Shown here in pieces: positions 35,374 through 45,300 of a stretch of DNA of 64,000 nt. Under the pieces are notes generated by a model. The model saw only the letters and a program-made list of their open reading frames with translations, was not told where the DNA came from and did not search any database. This stretch comes from Spirosoma profusum (lineage in GTDB: Bacteria > Bacteroidota > Bacteroidia > Cytophagales > Spirosomataceae): positions 62,001-126,000 of the forward strand of contig NZ_JACWZY010000002.1 in assembly GCF_014699005.1 (NCBI RefSeq), read 5' to 3'. The position numbers were made by a program, and so were the translations under genes. How positions within the stretch are numbered: the stretch's first letter is position 1; each line of letters opens with the position of its first letter.

Positions 35374-37143
35374 TTATTTTTTGCGTTTAGTAACGGGTTT
35401 GGATTTTGGTAGTAAAGCCTGTCTAACGTCGGCCACTTCGGTAGCAGCAACGGCGTCGGCTGTGTTGCCAAAATTTGTTCGGATGTGGGTAAGCACTTCG
35501 GCAATGTCTTCATCTTTGAGAAAACTGTGCTGAGGCATGGCATTGTTATACGATTGGCCTTTCACCTCAATTGGGCCATCCAACCCTTGCAAAAGTACGG
35601 TAATGAGCTTTTTCTTATCGCCCAGCACCCATTCAGAACCCGAAAGTGGTGGAAACCGCTGCGAATCGCCCATGCCGTTACGTTGGTGACAGGCTGAACA
35701 GTAAACGGCGTACACTTTACTTCCTATTGCCGGTTTGCCTTTGTCCAGATTATCAGTGATTTCGTCAGGATTGCGAATGTTTGCCATTGTTTTCCGCTTC
35801 TCCATTTGCGCCAGTTGTGACGTTCCGAAATTGGTTTTATCGCCTTTATACGTAACGCGCCAGATTTTTCCTTTTTCGGTTTCGGCAATGTACAATGAGC
35901 CATCCGGCCCCATCGCAATACCCATCGGTCGATACGTAGCATCGCTCACGTTCACCACCGGGTCGACACCAGCAAAACCGTCGGCAAAGACTTCCCAATC
36001 GCTCGAAATTGCTCCATTTTTAGCGGGCATAAAACCAATGAAATAACCCGCCTGTGGATACGGTGCCCGATTTGTGGAGCCGTGAAAAGCAACGAACGCA
36101 CCGTTTTTGTAGCGATCCGGAAAGCTAGTTCCCTGATAAAACAAAAGGTCGTTGGGTGCCCAGTGGGCGGGGAAACCGATCAACGGTTTGGCGCATTTGT
36201 CGCAGCGGCCAACGATTTTACCGTCGCCACCATATTCGGGGTTCAGGAGTTTTTTGCCTTGTATCTGGTCGTAGTAGCAATACGGCCAGCCGCCATCCAG
36301 GCCATCTTTCACCTGAAATAGTTCTTCGGCGGGGAGTACGGCACTTTGCCAGGGCGTGTATTTTTCAGCCCATAGCATCAGAAAATCATCGCGCCCGTGC
36401 TGAAATGCGTACAGGCTGTTGTCGGCAGAATTCCAGTCCATGCCCACTACGCTACGTAGGCCCGTAGCGTAACGACGCCCATCTTTCTGCGTCTGATTCG
36501 TTTTGTTCGCGTCGAATTGCCAGATACCGCCGTGGTCTTCCAACATAGGGCAGGGATCAATTCCGGCCATGTTGGGAATTCGGTTCTTAGGCTGACACCC
36601 ATTCGATGGCGCGCCGTACGCTACGTATATGTGACCTTCATTATCGAACGTAACGGGCTTGGCAATGTGTTCGTGCATGCCATGCGGGTGGTCATCGACC
36701 ACTATAACTTCCATCGGGCTATCAGGCACCAGTTGACCGGGCGTCAGCTTGTACCGATAGACGTACATTTCTGAACTGAAGTACAAATACCCTTTATAAA
36801 TCCGCATGGCGGTGCCGTAAGAACGTTCTCGTTCCAAACCACCGAATCGTTTTATTACGTCCGCTCGTTCATCGCCGTTGGTATCACGAAGGGCAATCAC
36901 CGATTCATTTTTATCGCGGGCAAAGCGGGCTTTTACGTAAATGTCGCCGTTTTCGTTGATGGCAATGTGCCGCGCCCGGCCGGGTAAACTATCGACCACA
37001 ACCGTAGCCTCGAAGCCTTCGGGCAGAAACAATCCACCATTTTCGGCCGCCTGAACAGGCAATCCATTTCTGGATTCTCGTTGGATGAAACCGACGAAAA
37101 TAAGTAGTGAAAAAGCAAAACCTTTAACGTAGCGGCCTGACAT
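35374..37143 (-). CDS. Sorbosone/glucose-dehydrogenase-like propeller with C-terminal cytochrome c
   Basis: 589 residues. A signal or membrane anchor at the N-terminus (FAFSLLIFVGF) is followed by a six-bladed propeller of the soluble-aldose/sorbosone dehydrogenase type (GRARHIAINENGDIYVKARF, ATGLRSVVGMDWNSADNSLYAFQHG, MGIAMGPDGSLYIAETEKGKIWRV). From about residue 475 comes a cytochrome c with CSACH heme site and distal Met (NAMPQH). A PQQ-type oxidation of a sugar or alcohol with electron transfer to heme is likely in the periplasm. Quinoprotein residues cannot be verified by eye. Cotranscription with the RidA behind it (23 bp) is likely. Confidence 0.8.
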   Translation of the reverse strand: MSGRYVKGFAFSLLIFVGFIQRESRNGLPVQAAENGGLFLPEGFEATVVVDSLPGRARHIAINENGDIYVKARFARDKNESVIALRDTNGDERADVIKRFGGLERERSYGTAMRIYKGYLYFSSEMYVYRYKLTPGQLVPDSPMEVIVVDDHPHGMHEHIAKPVTFDNEGHIYVAYGAPSNGCQPKNRIPNMAGIDPCPMLEDHGGIWQFDANKTNQTQKDGRRYATGLRSVVGMDWNSADNSLYAFQHGRDDFLMLWAEKYTPWQSAVLPAEELFQVKDGLDGGWPYCYYDQIQGKKLLNPEYGGDGKIVGRCDKCAKPLIGFPAHWAPNDLLFYQGTSFPDRYKNGAFVAFHGSTNRAPYPQAGYFIGFMPAKNGAISSDWEVFADGFAGVDPVVNVSDATYRPMGIAMGPDGSLYIAETEKGKIWRVTYKGDKTNFGTSQLAQMEKRKTMANIRNPDEITDNLDKGKPAIGSKVYAVYCSACHQRNGMGDSQRFPPLSGSEWVLGDKKKLITVLLQGLDGPIEVKGQSYNNAMPQHSFLKDEDIAEVLTHIRTNFGNTADAVAATEVADVRQALLPKSKPVTKRKK

Positions 37144-37225
37144 ATAAGGTCTAGGGAAGTATTGGCTTAACGTATCGTCAAAAAAGTCTTGTTACGTTGT
37201 TTGTAGTGTGTTTGTCTTAGCCGAC

Positions 37226-37346
37226 TTTATCATGCTGACCGGGCCGCCGGAGCGGGCACGAAGCATCTTAACGTTCCCTATCTATCTTATTCGGATACTT
37301 TAAGATGCTTCGTGCCCGCTCCGGCGGCCCGGTCAGCATGACAAAA
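37226..37346. repeat. Dispersed hairpin repeat, copy 4 (long arms)
   Basis: The arms contain an inserted CGGGCCGCCGGAGCGGGCAC, present and complementary in both; the only arm mismatch is near the outer end (TTTATC against GACAAA). Lies between amidohydrolase and dehydrogenase genes on the same strand. Confidence 0.9.
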
Positions 37347-37398
37347 GGGCTCGTTTTGACACTAGTGTTAAAAGTTTAAACAGGCTCGAAGTGAAATC

Positions 37399-38643
37399 TT
37401 AATTAAGACCTAACGGACTGACGATGCCATTGAGGTCATAGACGATTTTGCCGCCTTTGATGGTCATTTCGCACTCAAACTTCTGTTTACCAGGCAGTTT
37501 ATAGCCGGTTTTATCGTAGAAACCAAAATTACCCTGGCGCATACTCAGAATTGCTACGTCGGCGATGGCACCTACGGAGAGGTGGCCTAAATTCTCACGC
37601 TTGATCACCTGAGCGGGCGCCCACGTACTGGCTCGAATGACACTCGGAATGTCTTCGCCCATAGCCACAAACTTCGACATGATGCTCAGCATGTCTTTCA
37701 TGGAGCCATTCATGCTGCCCGTGTGTAGATCGGTGCTGATGGTATTTGGGTAAAACTTGCTTTTAAGCGCTGGAATCGCCTGCGAAAAATTGAAACTGGC
37801 ACCCCCGTAACCCACATCGAATATGATACCTCGTTTGCGGGCTTCCAAAACGAATGGTTTTACGGTCTTGCTGTCTTCGTCGACGATGGTTTCACGCACG
37901 TTATTAGGCAGGAGTGTATATGTATGCGTGAAGATGTCGCCCGGCCGAAGGTGTTTGAGGAATAAATCGGCTAGGGGTAACGGAGGCTGACTTCCCCCAA
38001 AATCGACCATAATTGGCATGTCGGCCAGTTTGCCAGCAGCAACGGCATGATCGACAGGAGCCCAGCTTGCGCCTTGGTAGTGAGCCACTTTGAAACCCAC
38101 TACGTCATTCTTGTTTTCCAGCGCAACTTTGGCGGCCATTTGAGAGTCCATGTCGGTGGTGTCCTGCTCGTACTTGCCACCCCGCATCCCTTCGCCGACA
38201 ATGTTCATGAACGAAAGCACGCGGGTTTTAGCCGTCAGTATTACGTTCTTTTTAAACGTATCGAACGATTTCCAGCCCGCTCCGCCCGCATCGACAATGG
38301 TTGTGATACCTACTCGGAACGTAAAGCCATCGGGAGGCAACGCGGTAAGCCCGTTACTAAGATAGTGATTGACTTCGGTGCCGTGAAATACGTGTCCGTG
38401 AATGTCGATCAGGCCCGGCGTTACGTACATTCCTTTGGCATCAACTACCTGACGAGCTTCTTTGGGGTCGATGGATTTGGCAACCTGTGCAATCTTCCCA
38501 TCAATAATTGCTACGTCCATCACGGCGTCGATGTTGTTCTTTGGGTCGATCAGTCGGCCGCCTTTGATGAGGAGTGTATAGGTCTGAGCCTCACACCAAT
38601 AGCTCAGACAGACGAGTGTTATAAGCGTAATGATTTTTTTCAT
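37399..38643 (-). CDS. Exported amidohydrolase/deacetylase-family metallohydrolase
   Basis: 414 residues from the ATG at 38643, which starts a signal peptide (MKKIITLITLVCLSYWCEAQ); a 14-codon extension is open. TIM-barrel amidohydrolase with LLIKGGRLIDPKNNIDAV, metal ligands HxH in GLIDIHGHVFHG, probable carboxylated Lys in VVGFKVAHYQG, His in FTHTYT and HTG after STDL, Asp in ISTDLH. It resembles the Atu3266/EF_0820 group of deacetylases, which remove acyl groups from N-acyl or O-acyl amino-acid derivatives and usually stand next to a SelA-like PLP enzyme. Exactly that neighbour follows upstream, at 38837. Confidence 0.82.
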   Translation of the reverse strand: MKKIITLITLVCLSYWCEAQTYTLLIKGGRLIDPKNNIDAVMDVAIIDGKIAQVAKSIDPKEARQVVDAKGMYVTPGLIDIHGHVFHGTEVNHYLSNGLTALPPDGFTFRVGITTIVDAGGAGWKSFDTFKKNVILTAKTRVLSFMNIVGEGMRGGKYEQDTTDMDSQMAAKVALENKNDVVGFKVAHYQGASWAPVDHAVAAGKLADMPIMVDFGGSQPPLPLADLFLKHLRPGDIFTHTYTLLPNNVRETIVDEDSKTVKPFVLEARKRGIIFDVGYGGASFNFSQAIPALKSKFYPNTISTDLHTGSMNGSMKDMLSIMSKFVAMGEDIPSVIRASTWAPAQVIKRENLGHLSVGAIADVAILSMRQGNFGFYDKTGYKLPGKQKFECEMTIKGGKIVYDLNGIVSPLGLN

Positions 38644-38664
38644 AAGGTTTAGGATTGGGCCAAT

Positions 38665-38753
38665 TTTTGTCATGCTGAGGAACAAAGCATCTTAACGTTC
38701 CTGACTGAATGGTTTGGAAGCTTTAAGATGCTTCGTTCCTCAGCATGACAAAA
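38665..38753. repeat. Dispersed hairpin repeat, copy 5
   Basis: Arms TTTTGTCATGCTGAGGAAC then AAAGCATCTTAA; one mismatch in the stem (A opposite C). Sits between the PLP enzyme and the amidohydrolase. Confidence 0.88.
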
Positions 38754-38836
38754 ACGCTCATCTAAGTGTATCTCGAAAGATAAAAAAATGCATCTGTGCT
38801 ACGTTCAAGTTAGCACATCAACCTAGCACAGATACA

Positions 38837-40060
38837 TCACACCGCAGCCTTCATCAGTTCTTCTTTCAGGCGGGTGGCTACGATTTTTTCCTCACCGGGT
38901 TTCAGCATCCAGGTCGTCATATTGATGCCGTTGGCGTCATTCAATACAATTTCGATGGATGGGTTGCCGTTACGTAGACCTTCCTGTAATGCTTTGGCGG
39001 TCAGGTTAACTTTGGCTATATCCCAGGTGAATTTTAGGGTTGGGGTGTGGTTGCCCAGTTCTGGTGCGAACGTTTCAACATTTACTCCTTTCACGCTCTT
39101 TGCAGCATCGGTAATGTGCGCGGCACGGGCTTCGAGCATCTTCCAGTCTTTGTCCTGATCGCGGGCGATGAATTTTTCCAGTGCTACGTACATACCCAGA
39201 ATTTCCTCTTTGTTCACTTTCATGCCGCGTCCGATGGTTGAACCACGTGGGGGCATGCTCAGGCGAGCGGCATCGATGTACATTTTCTTACCCATCAGCA
39301 GTCCGGCACTTTGCGGACCCCGCATGGCTTTCCCGCCCGATACGCAAACCAGATCGAAGCCCATCTCGTTGAATTTCCAGAGGTTTTCAACGGGTGGTAC
39401 GTCGGCAGCAATATCGATCATGGTTGGAATATTGTGCTTTTTGCCTAACTCGACCCATTGTTGGTGCATGATTTTTCCCTTATCAGACTGGATGTTCAGG
39501 AACCACAGCATCGCCGTTTTTGGATTGATAGCTTTTTCTAGTTCTTCAACGGTTTCGATAAACACGATTTTGCAGCCCGTATTCATCAGCGAATGGGAGT
39601 ACCCCACATTATGCCCTTTCTGGATGATAACCTCCGATTTGATGTCGGTGCCTTCCAGATGCGGCAACTGTTCTACTTTTTTCTGATCCATGCCGGTCAG
39701 CACGCCCGCCAGACCGAGCGTCATGGCCGAGAAACAGCCTGCGGTCACAACGGCTGATTCGGCGTGGGTTAGGACGGCAATTTTTTCGCCCACTTTCGTC
39801 TGAACATCGTCGAGCAGCATAAACTCTTTCGACGACGCCAGAATCGTATTCACTACGTCATCGTCCATCAGCGAGCCCGTCATGGCGGTGTACGTACCGG
39901 CAGCATTAATAAACGTCCGAATACCGAGTTCCTTAACCAGATTGCGTGGGGCCAGTGCCGGAGCAGCCAACCCAGAGGCAATTGGGGCTGCACCACCAAA
40001 TAAACCACCCACCAGCGGCATAGCCGATAAGTGCTTGAGTAAACTTCTTCGATTAAGCAT
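38837..40060 (-). CDS. Exported SelA-like PLP enzyme (DgaE/ammonia-lyase group)
   Basis: 407 residues. The N-terminus NRRSLLKHLSAMPLVGGLFGG has a twin-arginine motif and hydrophobic stretch. The fold-type-I PLP domain shows RTFINAAGTYTAMTGSL, AESAVVTAGCFSAMTLGLAG, the PLP-ring Asp in PTMIDIAADVPP and the Schiff-base Lys in CVSGGKAMRGPQSAGLL. Relatives are D-glucosaminate-6-phosphate ammonia-lyase and SelA-like lyases or racemases acting on amino acids. With the deacetylase and two RidA proteins near it, a lyase that releases an enamine is likely. Tat export of a PLP enzyme (folded with cofactor) is chemically sensible but unusual. Active-site identity to any characterised enzyme is not claimed. 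Confidence 0.82.
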   Translation of the reverse strand: MLNRRSLLKHLSAMPLVGGLFGGAAPIASGLAAPALAPRNLVKELGIRTFINAAGTYTAMTGSLMDDDVVNTILASSKEFMLLDDVQTKVGEKIAVLTHAESAVVTAGCFSAMTLGLAGVLTGMDQKKVEQLPHLEGTDIKSEVIIQKGHNVGYSHSLMNTGCKIVFIETVEELEKAINPKTAMLWFLNIQSDKGKIMHQQWVELGKKHNIPTMIDIAADVPPVENLWKFNEMGFDLVCVSGGKAMRGPQSAGLLMGKKMYIDAARLSMPPRGSTIGRGMKVNKEEILGMYVALEKFIARDQDKDWKMLEARAAHITDAAKSVKGVNVETFAPELGNHTPTLKFTWDIAKVNLTAKALQEGLRNGNPSIEIVLNDANGINMTTWMLKPGEEKIVATRLKEELMKAAV

Positions 40061-40110
40061 AAGTAGTTGATAATATCCTGAACCTATTTAAACTTTAATT
40101 CTAGAGTGTT

Positions 40111-40200
40111 TTTTGTCATGCTGACGCAGGAAGCATCTTAGAGCATCCTTATTTCTAGGTTAGGAAACTTTAAGATGCTTCCTGCGTCAGCATGACAAAA
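40111..40200. repeat. Dispersed hairpin repeat, copy 6
   Basis: Same perfect arms as copy 3 (TTTTGTCATGCTGACGCAGG, AAGCATCTTA) but a different loop. Located between RidA 2 and the PLP enzyme. Confidence 0.9.
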
Positions 40201-40257
40201 AACACTCATTTGGGAATTGCATCTGAAAATGCTACGTCGTTTCAGCGTGAGTGCTAC

Positions 40258-40725
40258 TTAAAGATAAGCAATACAATCCATTTCGACCAGCGAATCGCCG
40301 GGGATACCCGCTCGTGGAGCCACCGTAGTACGTACCGGCGGTTTTGGACCAAATCGCCCTTTGAATACCTCATTCATACCTTTGTAATCGTCTAAATCGT
40401 GCAGAAATACACTTACTTTTAAAACCTTCTGCATCGATGACCCGGCTTTGGTGAGTTCTTTCTCCATCTCTTTGAGCACGTGATCGGTATGCGCTTTGAT
40501 ATCGCCCTCAAAGTGGGCACCAATCCCGAAAATGAACAACAGATTGCCCATTTTGGTCGCGCTGGAATAGAGCGGTACGTCCTGATGTGTCACTACGTCG
40601 ATTGATTCTGCCTGATTGGGTGTGGTTGTGGGGGCGGAAAGGCTGGTTGTGGAAATGCCTATACCAGAAAGGTTGGCGATAGAAGCGAAAAGCCGTTTCA
40701 GAATGGGTCGGCGTTGGGTTTTCAT
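40258..40725 (-). CDS. Exported RidA-family protein, paralogue 2
   Basis: 155 residues, clearly a sister of the one at 34871: N-terminus QRRPILKRLFASIANLSGIG (Tat-like RR), short spacer, then VPLYSSATKMGNLLFIFGIG, HTDHVLKEMEKELTKAGSSM, VFLHDLDDYKGMNEVFKGRF. Catalytic Arg in PPVRTTV and Glu in LVEMDCIA are kept. It lies between SusD and the PLP enzyme, so its expression probably tracks substrate import. Two diverging copies within 6 kb suggest duplication in place. Confidence 0.85.
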   Translation of the reverse strand: MKTQRRPILKRLFASIANLSGIGISTTSLSAPTTTPNQAESIDVVTHQDVPLYSSATKMGNLLFIFGIGAHFEGDIKAHTDHVLKEMEKELTKAGSSMQKVLKVSVFLHDLDDYKGMNEVFKGRFGPKPPVRTTVAPRAGIPGDSLVEMDCIAYL

Positions 40726-40813
40726 TGGGGAAAGAGTTAATGAGTTACTAGATGGTCGACGTATTTATGTACGTCGACCATCTAGTAACCGTAAACCAAA
40801 GACTGTCAGTAAT

Positions 40814-42376
40814 TTACTTATCCCACCAAACAACGCTGGATAGTGAGTTGGTACCTCCCTGCCGTGTGCGCGCTTCCAGGAAGTTGGTTTTGTTATACGT
40901 TTCTTCCGTATCGGGAATCACGAAGCGGGTTGGGATTTTTCCGCCGGTCAGGTTGCCGGGGTAATTGGTCGGGGTCAGCACCGGATAACCAGTACGTCGC
41001 CAATTGGAGAAAATTTCGTACTCATCTTCCAGAAACAGTGATACCCATTTCTGCGTGTGAATTTGCTCCATTTGTTGCGCAGTAGTACCCGTCGCTTTGT
41101 ATGGATTGGCCGTTAGATACGCATTGATTCTCGCATCTGAAATCGTCCCGCCTGTTCCGAACAGCGCCCATTGACGCATACCAGCCTTAACCGCGTTGGG
41201 ATATGCTGTTGCCGCTGTAGTACCGCTTGCCCAGCCACGTACCGAAGCTTCGGCCAGTAACAGGTTCGTTTCGGCGTTACCAAACACAATCAGCGGAGCG
41301 CTGTATTTCAACAACGTATTGGGATTAGGTTCCGAGAACGTGTTGAACGTAGCAGGCAGGTTGTTAAAGGCTGCATTGGGCATTCCGCTTTGCAGAGCAG
41401 TCGTTGTATCAGCTGTGAACGTTTTGTTATCGGTCGTTGTCCAAACGATGGAGAAAACGTTCAAACGCGGGTCTTTGGTCGTTTTCAGGTAGTCAATAAA
41501 CGTTTTGGCGAACTTGCCGCCCTCTACGTTATCGCCACCGGGTGTGATGTAATCAGTGCTCAGCAAGCCAGCGGCAATGAAGTTCCGGCTGGCAACCTGC
41601 GAACCATCGACGTAGGCAATTACGGCACGGTCGGCATCGTCCAGAATAATGCCACCAGCAATCGCTTTTTCAACCCAGGTTTTGGCCGATGTAGCATCTA
41701 CCTCGGTCAGGCGCATACCCAGACGTAGCATCAGTGAATAGGCGAATTTTTTCCATTTCGTTACGTCGCCACCATAAATCAGGTCGGCAGCTCCGAAGGT
41801 AGTTTTCGTGGCGTCAAAAGCTTTGATGGATTCGTCAAGTTCTTTCAACAAATCAGCGTAGATGGCCTGTTGCGTATCGTATTTCGGGCTGTAATTCTTA
41901 TCCGACAGGGCTTTCCCGGCGTCGAAATAAGGAATATCGCCGTACACATCCGTCAATCGATGGAACATGTACGCTTTCCAGATACGAGCTGCGGAAAGCT
42001 TGTTCACGTCGGCCGGGTTGGTCGATACGGCATCAATGACCTGGCGGATCGAAATAACCGCTCCCTGTCCGGCCAGTGTACCGGCATATGCATTCCAGTT
42101 ACCCGTCGAATAGCTGAAATTGAAGTACTTGTCGCCAGCAGCAGGTACTTCTTTATACGTAGCAAAGTGCTGCATCGACTGACCAATGGTCAGGTAAGCC
42201 GCGCCGGTAAAGTTGGTGCTGACGCCATCCAGCAATGCCCGGGTGAACAGGTATTCGGGCACTACTTCGGAGTATTTGTTTGGGTCTACGTTCATTTCCT
42301 CGAAGCCTTTGTCGCAGGATGACAGTAGCAGGATTGCCGGGAGGACGTAGTATATCTTTTTAACTAAACGATTCAT
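40814..42376 (-). CDS. SusD/RagB-like surface lipoprotein, pair 1
   Basis: 520 residues, SusD-like_2 group. Lipobox PAILLLSSC, start of the mature chain FEEMNVDPNKYSEVVPEYLFT, helical TPR-type region, IYADLLKELDESIKAFDATK, and C-terminal QKWVSLFLEDEYEIFSNWRRTGYP. SusD covers SusC and binds the substrate at the cell surface. The gene follows susC by 17 bp. The group is often found with peptide, glycan or N-glycan systems; the substrate cannot be inferred from the fold alone. Confidence 0.9.
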   Translation of the reverse strand: MNRLVKKIYYVLPAILLLSSCDKGFEEMNVDPNKYSEVVPEYLFTRALLDGVSTNFTGAAYLTIGQSMQHFATYKEVPAAGDKYFNFSYSTGNWNAYAGTLAGQGAVISIRQVIDAVSTNPADVNKLSAARIWKAYMFHRLTDVYGDIPYFDAGKALSDKNYSPKYDTQQAIYADLLKELDESIKAFDATKTTFGAADLIYGGDVTKWKKFAYSLMLRLGMRLTEVDATSAKTWVEKAIAGGIILDDADRAVIAYVDGSQVASRNFIAAGLLSTDYITPGGDNVEGGKFAKTFIDYLKTTKDPRLNVFSIVWTTTDNKTFTADTTTALQSGMPNAAFNNLPATFNTFSEPNPNTLLKYSAPLIVFGNAETNLLLAEASVRGWASGTTAATAYPNAVKAGMRQWALFGTGGTISDARINAYLTANPYKATGTTAQQMEQIHTQKWVSLFLEDEYEIFSNWRRTGYPVLTPTNYPGNLTGGKIPTRFVIPDTEETYNKTNFLEARTRQGGTNSLSSVVWWDK

Positions 42377-42393
42377 TGTCAGAAATTTTTTGG

Positions 42394-45300
42394 TTAGAAT
42401 TTCACCATTAAGCTCACGCCAAGACTACGGGTTCTGGGTACGCCGAAAGCTTCCAGACCTTGCGCATTCGTGCTGGTATAGCTCGATTCAGGATCGAAAT
42501 ACTGGTTTTTCTTATCCTTGTATAGAATCGCCAGGTTCCGCGCTACAAATGAAATAGAGGCCGACTGCAACTTCAGGAACGACAGCTTATTAACCGGCAG
42601 GTTGTAGCTCAACACAATCTGGCGAAGCTTCACGAAATCGTTGTTGAACATGAACATCGCGGTGTAGTTCTTGTCGTTGTCGTAATACGTATCGACGTCT
42701 TCTTTCGACCACGTTTTGGTGAACGGATTACCTTCTGGCGTCACACCCGTTACGGTTACGCCCGTTTCGCGTCCGGGCAGAGTTTCCTGCGGAAGACCAA
42801 AACGGTAGGCGTATTGATACAGATTTGAGTAAACGATGCTTCCGAACTTACCATCGAGTAGAATATTCAGCGAGAAGTTTTTGTAGCGGAAATTGTTGGT
42901 AATACCCATCGTCCATGGTGGAGTTCCCTGACCAATTTCTTCCAGATCACCCCGGACAGCGTAACCGCTAGCGGTATTGAACACTACGTTGCCTTTCGCG
43001 TCGGTTTTCTTGCGATAGCCCCAAACAGTTCCGTAAGGCCGATCCACTACGTTACGTACCAGACCACCGCCAACGCCCGTACCAATATCAATGCCCGTCA
43101 GGCCCTCGGCGAGCCGCTCGATTTTGCTTCTGTTGTAGGCCATGTTATAGCTCACATCCCAACTGAAATCGGCTTTCTTGATGGGTGTTCCCGTCACCAG
43201 CAACTCAACGCCTTTGTTGCTCAGTTCGCCTACGTTCAGCAGCGCCGACGTATAACCCGATGAGAGAGCGATATTCGACGTAACGATGTCGTTTGTGGTT
43301 TTCCGGTTGTAAAGCGTTACGTCGAAACCTAACCGATTATTCAGGAATTTGGCTTCGATACCGGCCTCCGACGTAGTAGAGGTCAAGGGCTTGAGGTCTG
43401 GGTTTGGTACCTGCGATGACGAAAGTACCTGCACCGGACGACCATTATGACCACCTTGTTGCATCGAATAATACTGATAAATCTGATAGGCATTCACCGT
43501 CGCGCCACCCACTTGTGCCCACGAAGCCCGCAGTTTCGCAAAACTGATGGCCGTTGGAAGCCGGAACGCATCGGACAGAATTAAAGAGCCACCCACCGAC
43601 GGATAGAAGATGCTGTTCTGCTTCGGATTCAGTACCGAAAACCAGTCCTGACGGCCCGATAGCGTCAGATATGCTACGTTCTTATAACCAAAGTCAGCCG
43701 AACCAAACACCGAGTTGATGGCGCTCTTCATGTACGTAGGCGTGGTCGTGAAAGCAGCCAGGTTGGTATAGCTATAGAAATAAGGTACAGTGAATTCGCT
43801 ACCGGCAATCTGCGTCTGATCGTAAATGGAGCGTTGTGCGTTCGCACCCAACAGAGCCGAGAAAGTCAAATCCTTGAAAAAGCTAGTATTATAGTTTAAC
43901 GTCAACATGCCGTTTGTTTCGGACGACGTTACTTTGCGGGCGTCATACGTACCGAGCGGCTGATACGCGTTGTTGGTTGGCTGAACGTACTCCGACGAGA
44001 AGCTGTAAGAATCCTGGCTCACGCTGCCTTTCAGGAAGAGGTTGTCCAGAATATCGTAGCGAATACTTCCCTGCGCGATGAACCGGTTTTTAATGTCGTC
44101 GTTCTTGAACTTGTTTACTACAAGATATGGGTTAGGTGCGGCTGGAACTGGGTTCCATTCCATTTCTTTGCCGGTTACAGGATCGTAGCCGGGAGCCAGA
44201 CTGCGGATATCTACTACGTTGGCAACCAGATACGTAGCCCAGTGCGGGTTCATGTCGGCATAACCAACTTTGGGACGGTTTGTACCTGCTTCGTAATTGT
44301 ATTGAAAAACCGTTTCAACGCTCAGCTTTTTGCCCAGAAACGCATTCATGTTGAGGTTGGCGATACGTCTCACAAACGACGAGTTCGGCACAATGCTGTT
44401 CGACTGCGTATTGTTCAGGCCCAGGCGGAAGTTCATCGATTCGTTACCGCCCGTAAACGCAACAGAGTTGATGTAATTGGCCCCCGTCCGATAGAAATTC
44501 TTCAGGTTGTCTTTCTGAGGGGAGTAGGGATGCAATTGTCCATCGACCTGAATAGTAGGCGTTCCATCCATTTTGGCGCCGTACGACAAACGGCCTGTGC
44601 TTTTTGCTTCGGTAACCGTCGTTGGTTTTTTGCCATCTAGCCCCTGACCGTATTCATACTGCCAGTTCGGAATGACGGCAATGTCTTCGAAAGTCGTGTT
44701 GCTGTTGATTTCTACGCCAACACCTTTCTGGCTACGTCCTTTTTTGGTCGTAATCAAAATAACACCATTGGAGGCACGAGCGCCGTACAGAGCCGCAGCC
44801 GGGCCGCCTTTCAATACGCTAATCGACTCAATATCATCTGGATTTAATCCACCGATACCGTCACCACGGTCAACGTTCATACCGTTACCGTCGGCCGTCG
44901 TACCACCACCCGGAATGCTGTTATCCATTGGCATCCCGTTGATTACGTAGAGCGGCTGGTTGTTGCCATTCAGCGAACCATTACCCCGAATGATGATGCG
45001 GCTGGAACCACCAGGACCTGTTGCCATACCCGTAGCATTCACCCCAGCAATTTTACCCGTCAGCGCGTTGGCCAGGTTGTTTTCGCGAGCCTGCGTGAAT
45101 TCACTTCCTTTCACTTCCGAAACCGCGTAGGCAAGCGCCTTTTTCTCTTTCGAGATACCAAGGGCCGTAACTACTACCTCACCCAGATTCGTAGCGCCTT
45201 CTTTCATGCCTACGTCAATGATTGACCGGCCTGCTACGGCAATTTCCTCTGCGGCAAAACCGATGTACGAGAAAATAACGGTAGCCTTGTCATTCGTCAG